In this document: piece by piece, positions 1-8,362 of the stretch
Layout of the letters: every line of letters begins with the position of its first letter
Numbering within the stretch: position 1 is the first letter of the stretch
Translations under genes and position numbers: made by a program
The notes under the pieces: model-generated
Databases searched by the model: none
What the model was told of the DNA's origin: nothing
What the model saw: only the letters and a program-made list of their open reading frames with translations
Source: Brumimicrobium sp040882265
GTDB lineage: Bacteria; Bacteroidota; Bacteroidia; Flavobacteriales_D; Crocinitomicaceae
Direction of reading: 5' to 3'
NCBI GenBank assembly: GCA_040882265.1
Contig: JBBEBO010000208.1
Span: 1-50,628, forward strand
Length of the DNA stretch: 50,628 nucleotides

Positions 1-7
1 GTAGCAG

Positions 8-50
8 GCAGTTTGGCTTTGGAATAGGAAATTCATGAATAATGCAGGTT
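8..50 (+). repeat. Left copy of 43-bp inverted repeat at window ends
   Basis: These 43 bases are identical to the reverse complement of 50575-50617 at the other end of the window. The segment contains the small palindrome TTCATGAA and ends in TGCAGGTT. Homology between the two copies stops abruptly on both sides. It is a dispersed intergenic repeat; because it lies at both window ends, it may be where an assembled contig was broken. Confidence 0.9.
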
Positions 51-65
51 AAATATATTTATAAA

Positions 66-278
66 ACACATCAATTCAGGGCAAACGCATTTAAAATCTA
101 AATCTCGGAAAGAGCGTATTTTGTCACGATTTTTGGAGCAAAAAGTCGCGCCAAAATATGATATTCCTTATTCTTTCTCTAACCACGGGCTAATCCCCGT
201 GGCAAAAGAACCTTTGGTTTTATTAAATCAAACCAAAAGGAGCTTTAAATTCAAATGCGTTTGCCCTACACATCAATT
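66..278. mobile_element. MITE-like element copy 1 with 11-bp target duplication
   Basis: The element spans about 77-267 (191 bp). Its ends are inverted repeats: AGGGCAAACGCATTTAAA at 78-95 and the matching AAATGCGTTTGCCCT at 253-267. It is flanked on both sides by the identical 11-mer ACACATCAATT (66-76 and 268-278), a target-site duplication. Inside is a hairpin of the form CCACGGG...CCCGTGG. It encodes no credible protein. A second copy in the opposite orientation lies at 47183-47372. An 11-bp duplication is in the range known for IS4-superfamily transposases; the mobilising transposase is not in this window, so that assignment is inference. Confidence 0.88.
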
Positions 279-318
279 AGGGCGCCTTTCACACTGCTCT
301 TGTTTAGCATTTACACCA

Positions 319-1917
319 TCACCCATCAAGATCCTTCTCACCAAAACACTTCCACGCCGTTAAAAAATGATTTTTATATTCTCTAATTTGACTATTCAGA
401 TGTAAAAATGATGTCAACTCATCTTTGCGCAATACTTTTTTCTCAACCATTTCATAAATAGCATTTACGTTTTCTCTGTATTGTTTATTAATCAATAAGT
501 CAAGTTCAACACTGGGTTCATGTTTTTCCAAAGACTCATAAAATAACGTGAATTGACGTTGAATGTTCTCTTTTAGAGCTATTTCTTGAGTAGCTTCACC
601 CTCTTTTAATGTTTTAATAGTGTGCATTACACTTTTAATACTTTTTGCAGCGAGCGTCATGTTTTTTATAGCACTAATATATTGTTGAAGCTTCATTGAA
701 TTTTCTTCACCAATTTCTTGGCGTTGAACTTTTAAAAAGTAAGAAATTATCTCGCCCTCTTTTAATTGAATTTTTCGGTATTGTTCCAATAGTGAAGAGG
801 AGCGTTTGGCAAACATCGTCTCGGTAATTCCTCTTTGATCTACTTTGAATGCTTCATATCGAAACGTTTTAACGCGCTCCAGTAAATCTTGCCCTTCTTG
901 TCGTATCGCTTCTATTGCGCCTTCAGTTATTTCAGTTGGAACAGTTGAAAGCAATGGTGAAAGTGTTTCCTTCTTTGGTTTGACCATTCGTTCCATTTGA
1001 CGTGTAAATTTTCCAAGAAACGGCAGAACGATAAGCACACCAAGAAGATTAAAACTACTGTGAAATACTACGAGTTGAAAAAGAGGGTCTTCAACGGTAA
1101 GAATGTCCTGTACAAAGTACAAAAGCGGATAAAGCAAGAACAACGCAACGGTTCCAGCAATTACATTAAATCCAACATGACCGTAAGCCACTTGTCGCTT
1201 GACGTGATTTCCTTTCAATCCGCCGAGTAAAACAGTCGTTGTTGTTCCCAGATCACTACCAATAACAATAGCCGCTGCCACTTCAATGGGAATGACCCCA
1301 GCATACAAAGCACTTAATGTGATCGCCATCGTTGCAGAACTCGACTGAATAACGGCTGTCATGATTACACCAATAGGGAAGAATAATTGTGGTAAAACAT
1401 TAAGATCACCGAGGAAGGATGTTTCTATTGAAGCGACATCAATTGCTGTTTTCATTAAATCGAGTCCGAGAAACAATGCTCCAAAACCTACTAATAACCG
1501 ACCAATTTCAGAGAAAAAAACGCGAGAACTCAAAAATGTGATCAGTATTCCTCCGATTCCTAAAAAAGGCAAGGCGAACGTATCAATTGGAAATTTAAAA
1601 CCGATTGAAGCGACAATCCAGCCCGTAATTGTCGTACCGATATTGGTTCCCAAAATAATAGCAATCGCATTTCTCAAAGGAATAATTCCCGCACCCACAA
1701 AAGCCAAAACCATCAGGCTGACAACGCTGCTACTTTGAAGAATTGCCGTAATAAAAACCCCGACCAATATTGCTTTGATCGGGTTTTGCGTTTGCGTTCG
1801 AATAAAATGACGAAATGATTTGCCCGCCAGGTTTTTAAGTCCACCTTCCATCTGTGAAATCCCTAAAAGAAAGATTCCCAATCCTGCGACAAAGCTCCAT
1901 ATATCAAAATCTGGCAT
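319..1917 (-). CDS. Na/Pi cotransporter family protein with PhoU-like tail
   Basis: Inner-membrane sodium-dependent phosphate transporter of the NptA/PNaS type. The N-terminal half shows the duplicated Na_Pi_cotrans repeat, each copy with a QSSS motif (QSSSVVSLMVL and QSSSATMAITL) followed by a glycine/threonine-rich GTNIGTT or GSDLGTTTT segment. The last ~200 residues are hydrophilic and helical, as in the PhoU-like regulatory tail of this family. The frame is open back to position 2004, but that would overlap the divergent deaminase gene and its promoter motif; I chose the ATG giving MPDFDIW at 1917 (ATG at 1935 is also possible). Length of ~530 residues is normal for the family. Phosphate versus another anion cannot be told from sequence. 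Confidence 0.88.
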   Translation of the reverse strand: MPDFDIWSFVAGLGIFLLGISQMEGGLKNLAGKSFRHFIRTQTQNPIKAILVGVFITAILQSSSVVSLMVLAFVGAGIIPLRNAIAIILGTNIGTTITGWIVASIGFKFPIDTFALPFLGIGGILITFLSSRVFFSEIGRLLVGFGALFLGLDLMKTAIDVASIETSFLGDLNVLPQLFFPIGVIMTAVIQSSSATMAITLSALYAGVIPIEVAAAIVIGSDLGTTTTVLLGGLKGNHVKRQVAYGHVGFNVIAGTVALFLLYPLLYFVQDILTVEDPLFQLVVFHSSFNLLGVLIVLPFLGKFTRQMERMVKPKKETLSPLLSTVPTEITEGAIEAIRQEGQDLLERVKTFRYEAFKVDQRGITETMFAKRSSSLLEQYRKIQLKEGEIISYFLKVQRQEIGEENSMKLQQYISAIKNMTLAAKSIKSVMHTIKTLKEGEATQEIALKENIQRQFTLFYESLEKHEPSVELDLLINKQYRENVNAIYEMVEKKVLRKDELTSFLHLNSQIREYKNHFLTAWKCFGEKDLDG

Positions 1918-1934
1918 GAGGCTAAAAATAATCA

Positions 1935-1942
1935 TATCTTTG
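1935..1942 (+). promoter_or_regulatory. -7 promoter element (TATCTTTG) for guaD
   Basis: TATCTTTG matches the Bacteroidota -7 consensus TAnnTTTG and ends 29 bases before the guaD ATG. No convincing -33 TTG element was seen. Confidence 0.55.
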
Positions 1943-1971
1943 TTTATTTGAAATAAATAATAAAAATTCAT

Positions 1972-2436
1972 ATGCATAAAGAATTCATGGCGAAAGCTAT
2001 TCAATTATCCCTTGAGAATATCGAAAAAGGTGGCGGTCCATTTGGAGCGGTAATTGTGAAAGACGGAGAAATTATTGCGGAAAGTGGAAACAGTGTTACA
2101 ATCGATAATGATCCTACAGCGCATGCAGAAGTAAATACAATCCGCAAAGCTTGTAAAGCACTGTCTACTTTCGATTTGGAAGGATGTGTGATCTATTCTT
2201 CGTGCGAGCCTTGTCCAATGTGTTTAGGTGCTATTTATTGGGCTCATTTGGATGAATTGTATTTTGCCAATAACAAAAAAGACGCTGCCGACATCGGTTT
2301 TGACGATGCTTTTATTTATGATGAGCTAGATTTGCCCTACGAAAAGCGCAAACTTAAAACGAATCAATTTATGCGTGATGAAGCATTACAAGCGTTCAGG
2401 AAATGGGATGAATTTGAAGAGAAGACGGAGTATTAG
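1972..2436 (+). CDS. guaD: Guanine deaminase (cytidine-deaminase fold)
   Basis: Small zinc-dependent guanine deaminase, converting guanine to xanthine in purine salvage. The 154-residue protein has the family zinc site HAE (about residue 57) and SCEPCPMCLGAIYW (about residues 83-96), with Glu as proton shuttle. The C-terminal half, including DAADIGFDDAFIYDE, follows the short Bacillus-type GuaD pattern closely, rather than the tRNA adenosine deaminase TadA. It is transcribed divergently from the Na/Pi transporter, with a -7 element 30 bases upstream. A palindromic repeat lies just downstream. The alternative is a general nucleoside deaminase, which I consider less likely. Confidence 0.87.
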   Translation: MHKEFMAKAIQLSLENIEKGGGPFGAVIVKDGEIIAESGNSVTIDNDPTAHAEVNTIRKACKALSTFDLEGCVIYSSCEPCPMCLGAIYWAHLDELYFANNKKDAADIGFDDAFIYDELDLPYEKRKLKTNQFMRDEALQAFRKWDEFEEKTEY

Positions 2437-2461
2437 ATAATAGGAGATGTTAGATGTTAGA

Positions 2462-2493
2462 TTGTAGGGACGAATGGCCGTTCGTCCCTACAA
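2462..2493. repeat. Palindromic TGTAGGGA repeat, copy 1
   Basis: A 32-base palindrome with arms TTGTAGGGACGAA and TTCGTCCCTACAA around a short loop. It lies between guaD and the YjbQ gene. It belongs with the palindromes at 4432-4502 and 5675-5722 and resembles REP-type intergenic repeats. Confidence 0.85.
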
Positions 2494-2532
2494 TATATCA
2501 GACAATACTGATTTAAAATATAATTTAGTCAA

Positions 2533-2940
2533 ATGATTACGCAACAATCTATAACATTACCCGCTTTTTCGAGAGGGTTTCACCTCATCACTGATCTGAT
2601 CCAACAGCAAATAGAGCTTCCAGAAAAGGGAATACTAAATGTGTTTATCCAACATACTTCTGCAGGTTTAACAATCAATGAAAACGCAGATCCGACTGTT
2701 AGAACGGATATAGAACCTTCGTTCAATCATATTGTCAAAGAAAATGAACCTTTCTACGAACACACTTTCGAAGGTTCTGATGATATGCCTGCGCATATTA
2801 AATCATCTATGGTGGGCTCATCGATTAATATTCCCATTACAGATGGTAAATTGAATTTAGGAACTTGGCAAGGGATTTATTTGTGTGAGTTTCGGAATAA
2901 TGGGGGTTCGCGGAAATTGGTTTTGACTATTTATGAATGA
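2533..2940 (+). CDS. YjbQ/UPF0047 family protein
   Basis: A 135-residue member of the YjbQ (UPF0047) family, annotated in many genomes as secondary thiamine-phosphate synthase enzyme because E. coli YjbQ has weak thiamine phosphate synthase activity. Family hallmarks visible are QHTSAGLTINENAD (about residues 40-53), DIEPSFNHIV, and the C-terminal GTWQGIYLCEFR. The conserved His residues in QHTSA and YEHTFEGSDDMPAHIK are present. Length and start (ATG at 2533) are normal. It sits alone, with a palindromic repeat upstream and a CGCAAAG-rich stretch downstream. The physiological role of the family is not established. Confidence 0.88.
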   Translation: MITQQSITLPAFSRGFHLITDLIQQQIELPEKGILNVFIQHTSAGLTINENADPTVRTDIEPSFNHIVKENEPFYEHTFEGSDDMPAHIKSSMVGSSINIPITDGKLNLGTWQGIYLCEFRNNGGSRKLVLTIYE

Positions 2941-2958
2941 TAAAAGCACTTAATAATT

Positions 2959-3001
2959 AACCGCAAAGAACACCAAGAAGGCGCAAAGCTCACAAAGAAA
3001 A
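2959..3001. repeat. Degenerate CGCAAAG-type tandem repeat
   Basis: Between the convergent YjbQ and SQR genes is a stretch with repeated CGCAAAG, ACCAAGAAGG and GCGCAAAG words spaced about 9-10 bases apart. Similar degenerate repeats are common between genes in Bacteroidota. It shows no coding potential. Confidence 0.5.
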
Positions 3002-3054
3002 AAACGCTTCAACTTTTTAACTAAAGTGGTTCAAACTTATCTACTTAAAATGTT

Positions 3055-4308
3055 TTAAACATCCTTACCCTTCATCATTTTATTCCAATAAAGGTAAGGT
3101 AAACCATATTTTTTCAACATCCATAATCTCCAATGTTCTTTTGAAGAATCAAATACAAGCATCCACTTTAATTTTGGATCTGGTGTAAAGTTTCCTTCAT
3201 AATCAAATTCAGCTAATACCATTTTACCATAATCAGTAACTAACGGACAAGAAGAATAACCATTGTATTTTTTATCAAAATTCTCATTTCCTTTTTTGAG
3301 TTTTTCAAGATTATCAATCACCACAGGCACTTGTTTACGAATCGCTGCACCTGTTTTAGCCGTTGGGAGTGCTGCAACGTCTCCAATACCAAATACATTC
3401 TTGAATTTTTTATGTTGCAAAGAATACTGGTCGACATCCATCCAACCTCCGTCATTAGTGAGACCCGCTTCTTTTACAAAGTCTGGCGCCACAGATGGTG
3501 GAGCCGTGTGCATGAAATCATATTTAATCCCAACCAAGCCGTCTTTTTCCAGTGTTTCTATACCGAGGTCATTGTGTTCTCCTTTATTGTCGCCTAATTT
3601 ATACCAAGCAATCTTTTCTTTTGGATCAATCTCCACCAAATTATGACCAAACTTAAGGTTGATGTTTTTACGATTCACCACCTTCATCAAGGTATCTTTT
3701 ACGGGCTTGATACCGAAAATCACACCCCCATTCGTGGCAAATACAACTTTCGATTTATCCCTTTTGCCTTGCTTTTTAAAAGCTGCTTCGGCCAAATACA
3801 TAATTTTTTGTGGTGCACCTCCACATTTGATGGGCGTTGTTGGTTGGGTAAATAAAGCGACTCCGCCTTTGAAATCGTTAATATTCTTCCACACTTTTTC
3901 TGGATCGGTATAAACACTACCCACTCCTGAATTTGGATCTTCCATTACTTCTTTAAGTCCTGGCACTAAAGAATAATCGTGTTTTAAACCAGGGGAAACA
4001 ATTAAGTAATCATACGTAATCGACTTCTCTGTGTCTAAGACAACTTTATTTTCCTCTGGAATTATTTTCGTTACCTTTTGCTGAATCCAATCCGCGTCCT
4101 TTGGCATAACGCTACTCATTGGACGCTTTGTTTTTTCAAAATCATAAGTCCCAGCGCCCACTAAAGTCCAAGCAGGTTGGTAGTAATGATGCAGGGACGG
4201 CTCAATAATCGCTATGTCTTTTTCTAGTCCTCTTTCGATGAGTTGAGAAGCCATCATAATTCCTCCTGTTCCTCCACCGATAACTAATGTGCTGTAATGT
4301 TCTTTCAT
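3055..4308 (-). CDS. sqr: Sulfide:quinone oxidoreductase, type II
   Basis: Flavoprotein that oxidises sulfide and passes electrons to the quinone pool at the membrane. The N-terminus has the FAD-binding Rossmann motif GGGTGG, followed by HHYYQPAWTLVGAG as in mitochondrial-type SQR. The two redox cysteines expected for type II enzymes are both present: Cys162 in PIKCGGAPQKIMY and Cys354 in YNGYSSCPLVTDY. A second FAD motif is NVFGIGDVAALP. The protein is 417 residues from the ATG giving MKEHYST; the frame is open to 4362 but the extra 18 residues precede the flavin fold. It is divergent from trhO, which carries a rhodanese domain. Closest well-known relatives are eukaryotic SQOR/HMT2. Confidence 0.9.
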   Translation of the reverse strand: MKEHYSTLVIGGGTGGIMMASQLIERGLEKDIAIIEPSLHHYYQPAWTLVGAGTYDFEKTKRPMSSVMPKDADWIQQKVTKIIPEENKVVLDTEKSITYDYLIVSPGLKHDYSLVPGLKEVMEDPNSGVGSVYTDPEKVWKNINDFKGGVALFTQPTTPIKCGGAPQKIMYLAEAAFKKQGKRDKSKVVFATNGGVIFGIKPVKDTLMKVVNRKNINLKFGHNLVEIDPKEKIAWYKLGDNKGEHNDLGIETLEKDGLVGIKYDFMHTAPPSVAPDFVKEAGLTNDGGWMDVDQYSLQHKKFKNVFGIGDVAALPTAKTGAAIRKQVPVVIDNLEKLKKGNENFDKKYNGYSSCPLVTDYGKMVLAEFDYEGNFTPDPKLKWMLVFDSSKEHWRLWMLKKYGLPYLYWNKMMKGKDV

Positions 4309-4431
4309 AGTGTAAGTATTTTCCTCTAATTTAATGACTGATCTAATTATGTACTGTAACAATTGTTACGGTGGATTTTGAATATTATAAAAGTCATTTT
4401 TTTGATAGGGACATCTAGAATTGTATGATTA

Positions 4432-4502
4432 TGTAGGGACGATTATTCTGTAGGGATGGTTATTCTGTAGGGATGCACGGCCGTGCATCCCTACAGAATA
4501 AC
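4432..4502. repeat. Palindromic TGTAGGGA repeat, copy 2, with two extra half-arms
   Basis: Positions 4459-4502 form a perfect 44-base palindrome centred on GCACGG/CCGTGC. Two further copies of the left arm (TGTAGGGA) precede it at 4432 and 4449, at an exact 17-base period with the third at 4466. It lies between the divergent sqr and trhO genes and could form a strong hairpin or cruciform. Confidence 0.9.
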
Positions 4503-4533
4503 ATCAAAAAACCAAAATTAAATCTAATTTCCT

Positions 4534-4541
4534 TATCTTTG
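4534..4541 (+). promoter_or_regulatory. -7 promoter element (TATCTTTG) for trhO
   Basis: TATCTTTG matches the phylum consensus TAnnTTTG and ends 28 bases before the trhO ATG. It lies just outside the palindromic repeat. Confidence 0.6.
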
Positions 4542-4569
4542 CGGCATCTTTAATCAAAAAATACATAGC

Positions 4570-5658
4570 ATGCAACTGTGGAATACATTGAGTAAAGAGG
4601 AGTTAGTAGAGAAGTTAAAAGAACGCGGTACAAAATTCGTGACGGTTTCTTTTTATCAATATGCTTCTATTCCTAATCCTCAAGTTTTTAGAGATCACTT
4701 GTTTCAAATGTGGTCCAATCTCGGAATCGTAGGTCGAATTTATGTCGCAACGGAAGGCATTAACGCTCAAATGGGTGTTCCTGCGGACAAATTTGAACAG
4801 TTCAAAAAAGAGCTTTACCAAATTTCATTTTTAGATGGCATTCGTTTGAATCTTGCCGTCGATGAATCGGAGGCTGAGTTTCCTTTCTTAAAATTAAAAA
4901 TCAAAATCCGTAAAAAGATTCTTGCCGATGGCTTGAATGACACCACTTTTGATGTTACCAACAAAGGAAAGCACTTAAAAGCGGAAGAATTCAACCAAAT
5001 TGTAGATGATCCAAACACGATTTTGATTGATATGCGAAATCATTACGAAACTGAAGTTGGTCATTTCAAAGGAGCGATCACACCTGATGTAGATACATTC
5101 AGAGAATCACTCCCCATCATTGAAGAAGCTTATCTCAAAGGCAACGAAGATAAAAACATCGTTATGTACTGCACAGGAGGAATTCGCTGTGAAAAAGCAT
5201 CTGCTTGGTACAAACACCGCGGCTTTAAAAAAGTGCACCAATTAGAAGGAGGAATCATCAAATATGCTCGTGACTGTGATTCAAATGGACTGGAAAATAA
5301 ATTTATCGGAAAGAACTTTGTATTTGACGAACGACGCGGTGAGCGTATTTCTGAGGAAATCATTTCTGTTTGTCACCAATGTGGAGATCCTTGTGATACG
5401 CATACCAATTGTGTTAATGACGCCTGTCATTTATTGTTTATCCAATGCGAAAAATGTAAATCCAAATACGATGTTTGCTGCTCAACGGATTGTCAAGAGA
5501 TCATCCACTTGCCTGAAGAAGAGCAAAAAGCATTACGCAAAGGATTGGAAAATAGCAATAAGATTTTCAAGAAAGGGCGTTCAGAGAAGCTGATGTTTAA
5601 ATCAAATAATAAAAAGCCGATTAGTATTGTGGATCCGATTAAGGTGGAGAAGGGATAA
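4570..5658 (+). CDS. trhO: tRNA uridine(34) hydroxylase TrhO (rhodanese family)
   Basis: TrhO (formerly YceA/YbfQ) hydroxylates uridine 34 of tRNA anticodons in an oxygen-dependent reaction, a step towards 5-methoxy- or carboxymethoxyuridine. The protein has an N-terminal acylphosphatase-like domain (about residues 1-105) and a rhodanese domain (about 130-225) with the loop CTGGIRCEK, whose first Cys is the catalytic one. The C-terminal part holds several Cys pairs (CHQCGDPCD, CEKCKSKYDVCC), suggesting zinc binding. 362 residues is somewhat longer than E. coli TrhO because of a lysine-rich tail. It is monocistronic, with a -7 element upstream and a palindromic repeat directly downstream. Confidence 0.92.
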   Translation: MQLWNTLSKEELVEKLKERGTKFVTVSFYQYASIPNPQVFRDHLFQMWSNLGIVGRIYVATEGINAQMGVPADKFEQFKKELYQISFLDGIRLNLAVDESEAEFPFLKLKIKIRKKILADGLNDTTFDVTNKGKHLKAEEFNQIVDDPNTILIDMRNHYETEVGHFKGAITPDVDTFRESLPIIEEAYLKGNEDKNIVMYCTGGIRCEKASAWYKHRGFKKVHQLEGGIIKYARDCDSNGLENKFIGKNFVFDERRGERISEEIISVCHQCGDPCDTHTNCVNDACHLLFIQCEKCKSKYDVCCSTDCQEIIHLPEEEQKALRKGLENSNKIFKKGRSEKLMFKSNNKKPISIVDPIKVEKG

Positions 5659-5674
5659 ATAATGTAAGGCACGG

Positions 5675-5722
5675 ATAAATAAATGTAGGGATGCACGGTC
5701 GTGCATCCCTACATTTATTTAT
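5675..5722. repeat. Palindromic TGTAGGGA repeat, copy 3
   Basis: A 48-base palindrome broken only by one central mismatch, with outer arms ATAAATAAATGTAGGGATGC. It lies 16 bases after the trhO stop codon and may double as its transcription terminator. Same family as copies at 2462 and 4432. Confidence 0.88.
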
Positions 5723-5790
5723 TCCCCCAACATATATCAATTCATTGCAAAAAACAAAGTTTTATCAGTTTCTATGCATCAAATTATCAA

Positions 5791-5798
5791 TAGATTTG
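5791..5798 (+). promoter_or_regulatory. -7 promoter element (TAGATTTG) for ftsH
   Basis: TAGATTTG fits TAnnTTTG and ends 22 bases before the ftsH ATG. Confidence 0.5.
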
Positions 5799-5820
5799 CA
5801 TTCATTACATTTCTATCGTT

Positions 5821-7752
5821 ATGACAGACAAAAAGAAAAACAAATTTAATTCAGGAAAAGGAGGTTTTCCGCGCTTCAATATTTTTTGGATTTACATCGC
5901 CATAATGCTAATATTTTTTGGCGTGACTTACTTTTCAGAATATGGTCAGCCCAAGGAAATTGATTGGAACCAGTTTAAAACTGAAATGCTCCAAGATGGC
6001 GAAGTAGCAAAGGTGATTGTCATCAACGAAAAAAATGTAGAAGTGTTTCTCAAATCATCGGCGCTTGAAACCGAAGAACACAAGGAAGTTACAGACAATA
6101 AAAAAGGTCCGCAATATACTTTCTCCATTGGTTCTGTCGATTATTTTCAACAACAACTCGAAGAAGCACAAGCGGATTTAGATGCTAGCGAAAAAATTAG
6201 TCCCCGTTTTGAAACTCGTGAAGATTGGTTTTCTAATATACTTTCATGGGTGTTGCCTATTATAATCATTATTGCGATCTGGATGTTTATCATGCGGAGA
6301 ATGTCTTCCAAAATGGGAGGAGGCGGAGGAAATCCGTTTATGAACACAGGAAAATCAAATGCGCGATTGATTGAAGGCAAAGATAAGATTGACGTCAACT
6401 TTAACGATGTTGCAGGTTTAGACGAAGCAAAAGAAGAAATCATGGAAGTGGTCGACTTTCTAAAAAAACCTGAACGATACAAAAAGCTTGGAGCGAAAAT
6501 TCCAAAAGGTGTACTTCTAACAGGACCTCCCGGTACAGGAAAAACATTGATGGCAAAAGCAATGGCAGGTGAAGCTGGCGTTCCGTTTTTTAGTATTTCT
6601 GGTTCTGATTTCGTTGAAATGTTTGTCGGTGTGGGAGCTGCTCGTGTTCGGGATTTATTCAAAAAGGGCCGTGAAAAAGCGCCGTGTATCATTTTTATCG
6701 ATGAAATTGAAGCAATTGGTCGTTCTCGAGGTCGTTCGAATACGCAAACCAACGATGAAAGAGAAAATACACTCAATCAATTGTTGGTTGAAATGGACGG
6801 GTTTAGTACGGATAAAACAGTCATTATTCTCGCTGCGACAAACCGCCCTGATTTATTAGACAGTGCCTTGCTCAGACCGGGACGTTTTGACAGACAAATT
6901 CAAATTGACAAACCAGATAAAGTTGGTCGCGAACAAATTTTTAAAGTTCACTTGAAAAAACTGACCTTAGGTGAGGATATCAATCCTATGAAACTGGCAG
7001 AACAAACACCAGGATTTGCCGGTGCAGAAATCGCCAATGTGTGTAATGAAGCTGCACTTCATGCTGCAAGAAAGCAAAAATCTGTGGTTGAAATGGAAGA
7101 CTTTATTTCTGCCATTGACCGTGTGATTGGTGGGTTAGAGAAAAAGAATAAATTGATTAGCCCAAAAGAGAAAAAGATCATCGCTTATCACGAAACAGGA
7201 CACGCTGTTACAGGCTGGCTTTTGGAACACGCGCATCCACTTTTAAAAGTTTCCATTATACCTCGTGGTGAAGCAGCCTTAGGTTTTGCGCAATATTTAC
7301 CAAAAGAACAATACCTGTACACGCTAAATGAGTTGCGCGATACTATCTGCATGACACTCGGTGGTCGTGTTATTGAAGAAATTATATTTAATGACGTTTC
7401 CTCAGGAGCTCAAAACGACTTAGAAAGAACAACTCAAATAGCTTATGCGATAATTGCGTTATACGGAATGAACAAGGAAATCGGTCCGTTCTCGTTCAAA
7501 GACCTTCAAAACGAATACAGCATGCGCCAACCGTATTCAGAAGAGACGGCTAATATGATTGACAAAGAAGCAAGAAAATTCATCAATGAATGTTACGAAC
7601 GCACACGTGAGTTATTGGAAAGTCATTTGGATAAGATTCATGAAATTGCAAAGGAATTGATGGAAAAAGAAGTATTGTATAAGGAGCATTTTGTGAAGGT
7701 TTTGGGGGAGAGAGATTTTGATGGGGAGGAGAAAAAACCATCCTCTGAATAA
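5821..7752 (+). CDS. ftsH: ATP-dependent zinc metalloprotease FtsH
   Basis: Membrane-bound AAA+ protease that degrades misfolded membrane proteins and selected regulators. Two membrane segments (about residues 20-38 and 143-158) flank a periplasmic domain. The AAA module has Walker A GPPGTGKT (235-242), Walker B CIIFIDEIEAIG, and the second region of homology with RPGRFDRQI. The protease domain has the zinc-binding HETGH starting at His457. Length (643 residues) is typical. The C-terminus is rich in Glu and Lys. It is flanked upstream by a palindromic repeat and is monocistronic; the next gene is convergent. Confidence 0.97.
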   Translation: MTDKKKNKFNSGKGGFPRFNIFWIYIAIMLIFFGVTYFSEYGQPKEIDWNQFKTEMLQDGEVAKVIVINEKNVEVFLKSSALETEEHKEVTDNKKGPQYTFSIGSVDYFQQQLEEAQADLDASEKISPRFETREDWFSNILSWVLPIIIIIAIWMFIMRRMSSKMGGGGGNPFMNTGKSNARLIEGKDKIDVNFNDVAGLDEAKEEIMEVVDFLKKPERYKKLGAKIPKGVLLTGPPGTGKTLMAKAMAGEAGVPFFSISGSDFVEMFVGVGAARVRDLFKKGREKAPCIIFIDEIEAIGRSRGRSNTQTNDERENTLNQLLVEMDGFSTDKTVIILAATNRPDLLDSALLRPGRFDRQIQIDKPDKVGREQIFKVHLKKLTLGEDINPMKLAEQTPGFAGAEIANVCNEAALHAARKQKSVVEMEDFISAIDRVIGGLEKKNKLISPKEKKIIAYHETGHAVTGWLLEHAHPLLKVSIIPRGEAALGFAQYLPKEQYLYTLNELRDTICMTLGGRVIEEIIFNDVSSGAQNDLERTTQIAYAIIALYGMNKEIGPFSFKDLQNEYSMRQPYSEETANMIDKEARKFINECYERTRELLESHLDKIHEIAKELMEKEVLYKEHFVKVLGERDFDGEEKKPSSE

Positions 7753-7900
7753 CTCTTCTAAAAATTAGTCTAAAATATAGCTTTTGGATGATTTTCAATT
7801 TGTTACCACCGAATCGTTTGAATCGTTTGGTTTGACGTGATCGTTCGGATCATCCATCCACCTATCGATTCCATAAAATTACTCCAAAGTCAATAGTCGA

Positions 7901-8362
7901 TTAACTGCCAACAATGTCTCTGACAACTGATTGTTCAATTTCATCCGGCATCATAGCTTGGTGATAGCCACCTACTAACAATCCGACTTCATCAGCTTCT
8001 TCTTTCGAGATTTTGCGTAACTTTCCATTTGGCGCTTCCGCTAAACCGTATGGGCCATATTCGGGATCCATATCTGGCGAGTGATAAATCTCTGGTTGTG
8101 TATTCGCCTTTTCAAGAATGGATTCATCATTGAAAACAAAAATCCACTGGCCGTCTCTAAGCAACTTCTCATCGCTATAAATAGGATGTTTTAGCAAAGG
8201 TGTTTCCCTGTCCAATCGATCAGGAACGTCATTAAAAACCTTATCAACAAACGCAAATGCCGTACCAAAACTATTTTTGGACACAACGATCGCGAGTACA
8301 AATTTTCCGGAAACGGGTATCTTGTATACGTCCCCTGGTTGCGCAACTCTTCTTTTAACCAT
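7901..8362 (-). CDS. Immunity protein 26-like protein (tentative)
   Basis: A soluble protein of 153 residues. Its start, PGDVYKIPVSGKFVLAIVV, and the later LLKHPIYSDEKLLRDGQW resemble the Imm26 family of immunity proteins, which protect against polymorphic toxins. The resemblance is by eye only. I chose the ATG at 8362 over an upstream TTG at 8368. Its first eight bases overlap the end of the upstream gene, implying translational coupling. No toxin gene, Rhs repeat or VgrG lies in the window, so if this is an immunity gene it is orphaned here. It is convergent with ftsH. Confidence 0.55.
   Translation of the reverse strand: MVKRRVAQPGDVYKIPVSGKFVLAIVVSKNSFGTAFAFVDKVFNDVPDRLDRETPLLKHPIYSDEKLLRDGQWIFVFNDESILEKANTQPEIYHSPDMDPEYGPYGLAEAPNGKLRKISKEEADEVGLLVGGYHQAMMPDEIEQSVVRDIVGS

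Noticed and set aside
121..363. An 80-codon open frame on the plus strand
   Set aside because: It lies almost wholly inside the MITE, starts from a TTG, and overlaps the end of the Na/Pi transporter gene; no protein features.
4432..4502. Possible CRISPR array from the regular 17-base spacing of TGTAGGGA
   Set aside because: Only three half-arms, no constant repeat with variable spacers of CRISPR size, and no cas genes.
4570..5658. TrhO considered as a thiosulfate sulfurtransferase partner of SQR
   Set aside because: Domain order, the CTGGIRCEK loop and the Cys-rich tail match TrhO, and the gene is divergent rather than in an operon with sqr.
6147..6776. A 209-codon minus-strand frame inside ftsH
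   Set aside because: It is antisense to the conserved AAA domain and its composition follows from the ftsH codons; a shadow frame.
7753..7900. Short repeated ATCGTTTG words between ftsH and the immunity-like gene
   Set aside because: Too short and irregular to call a repeat element or terminator.
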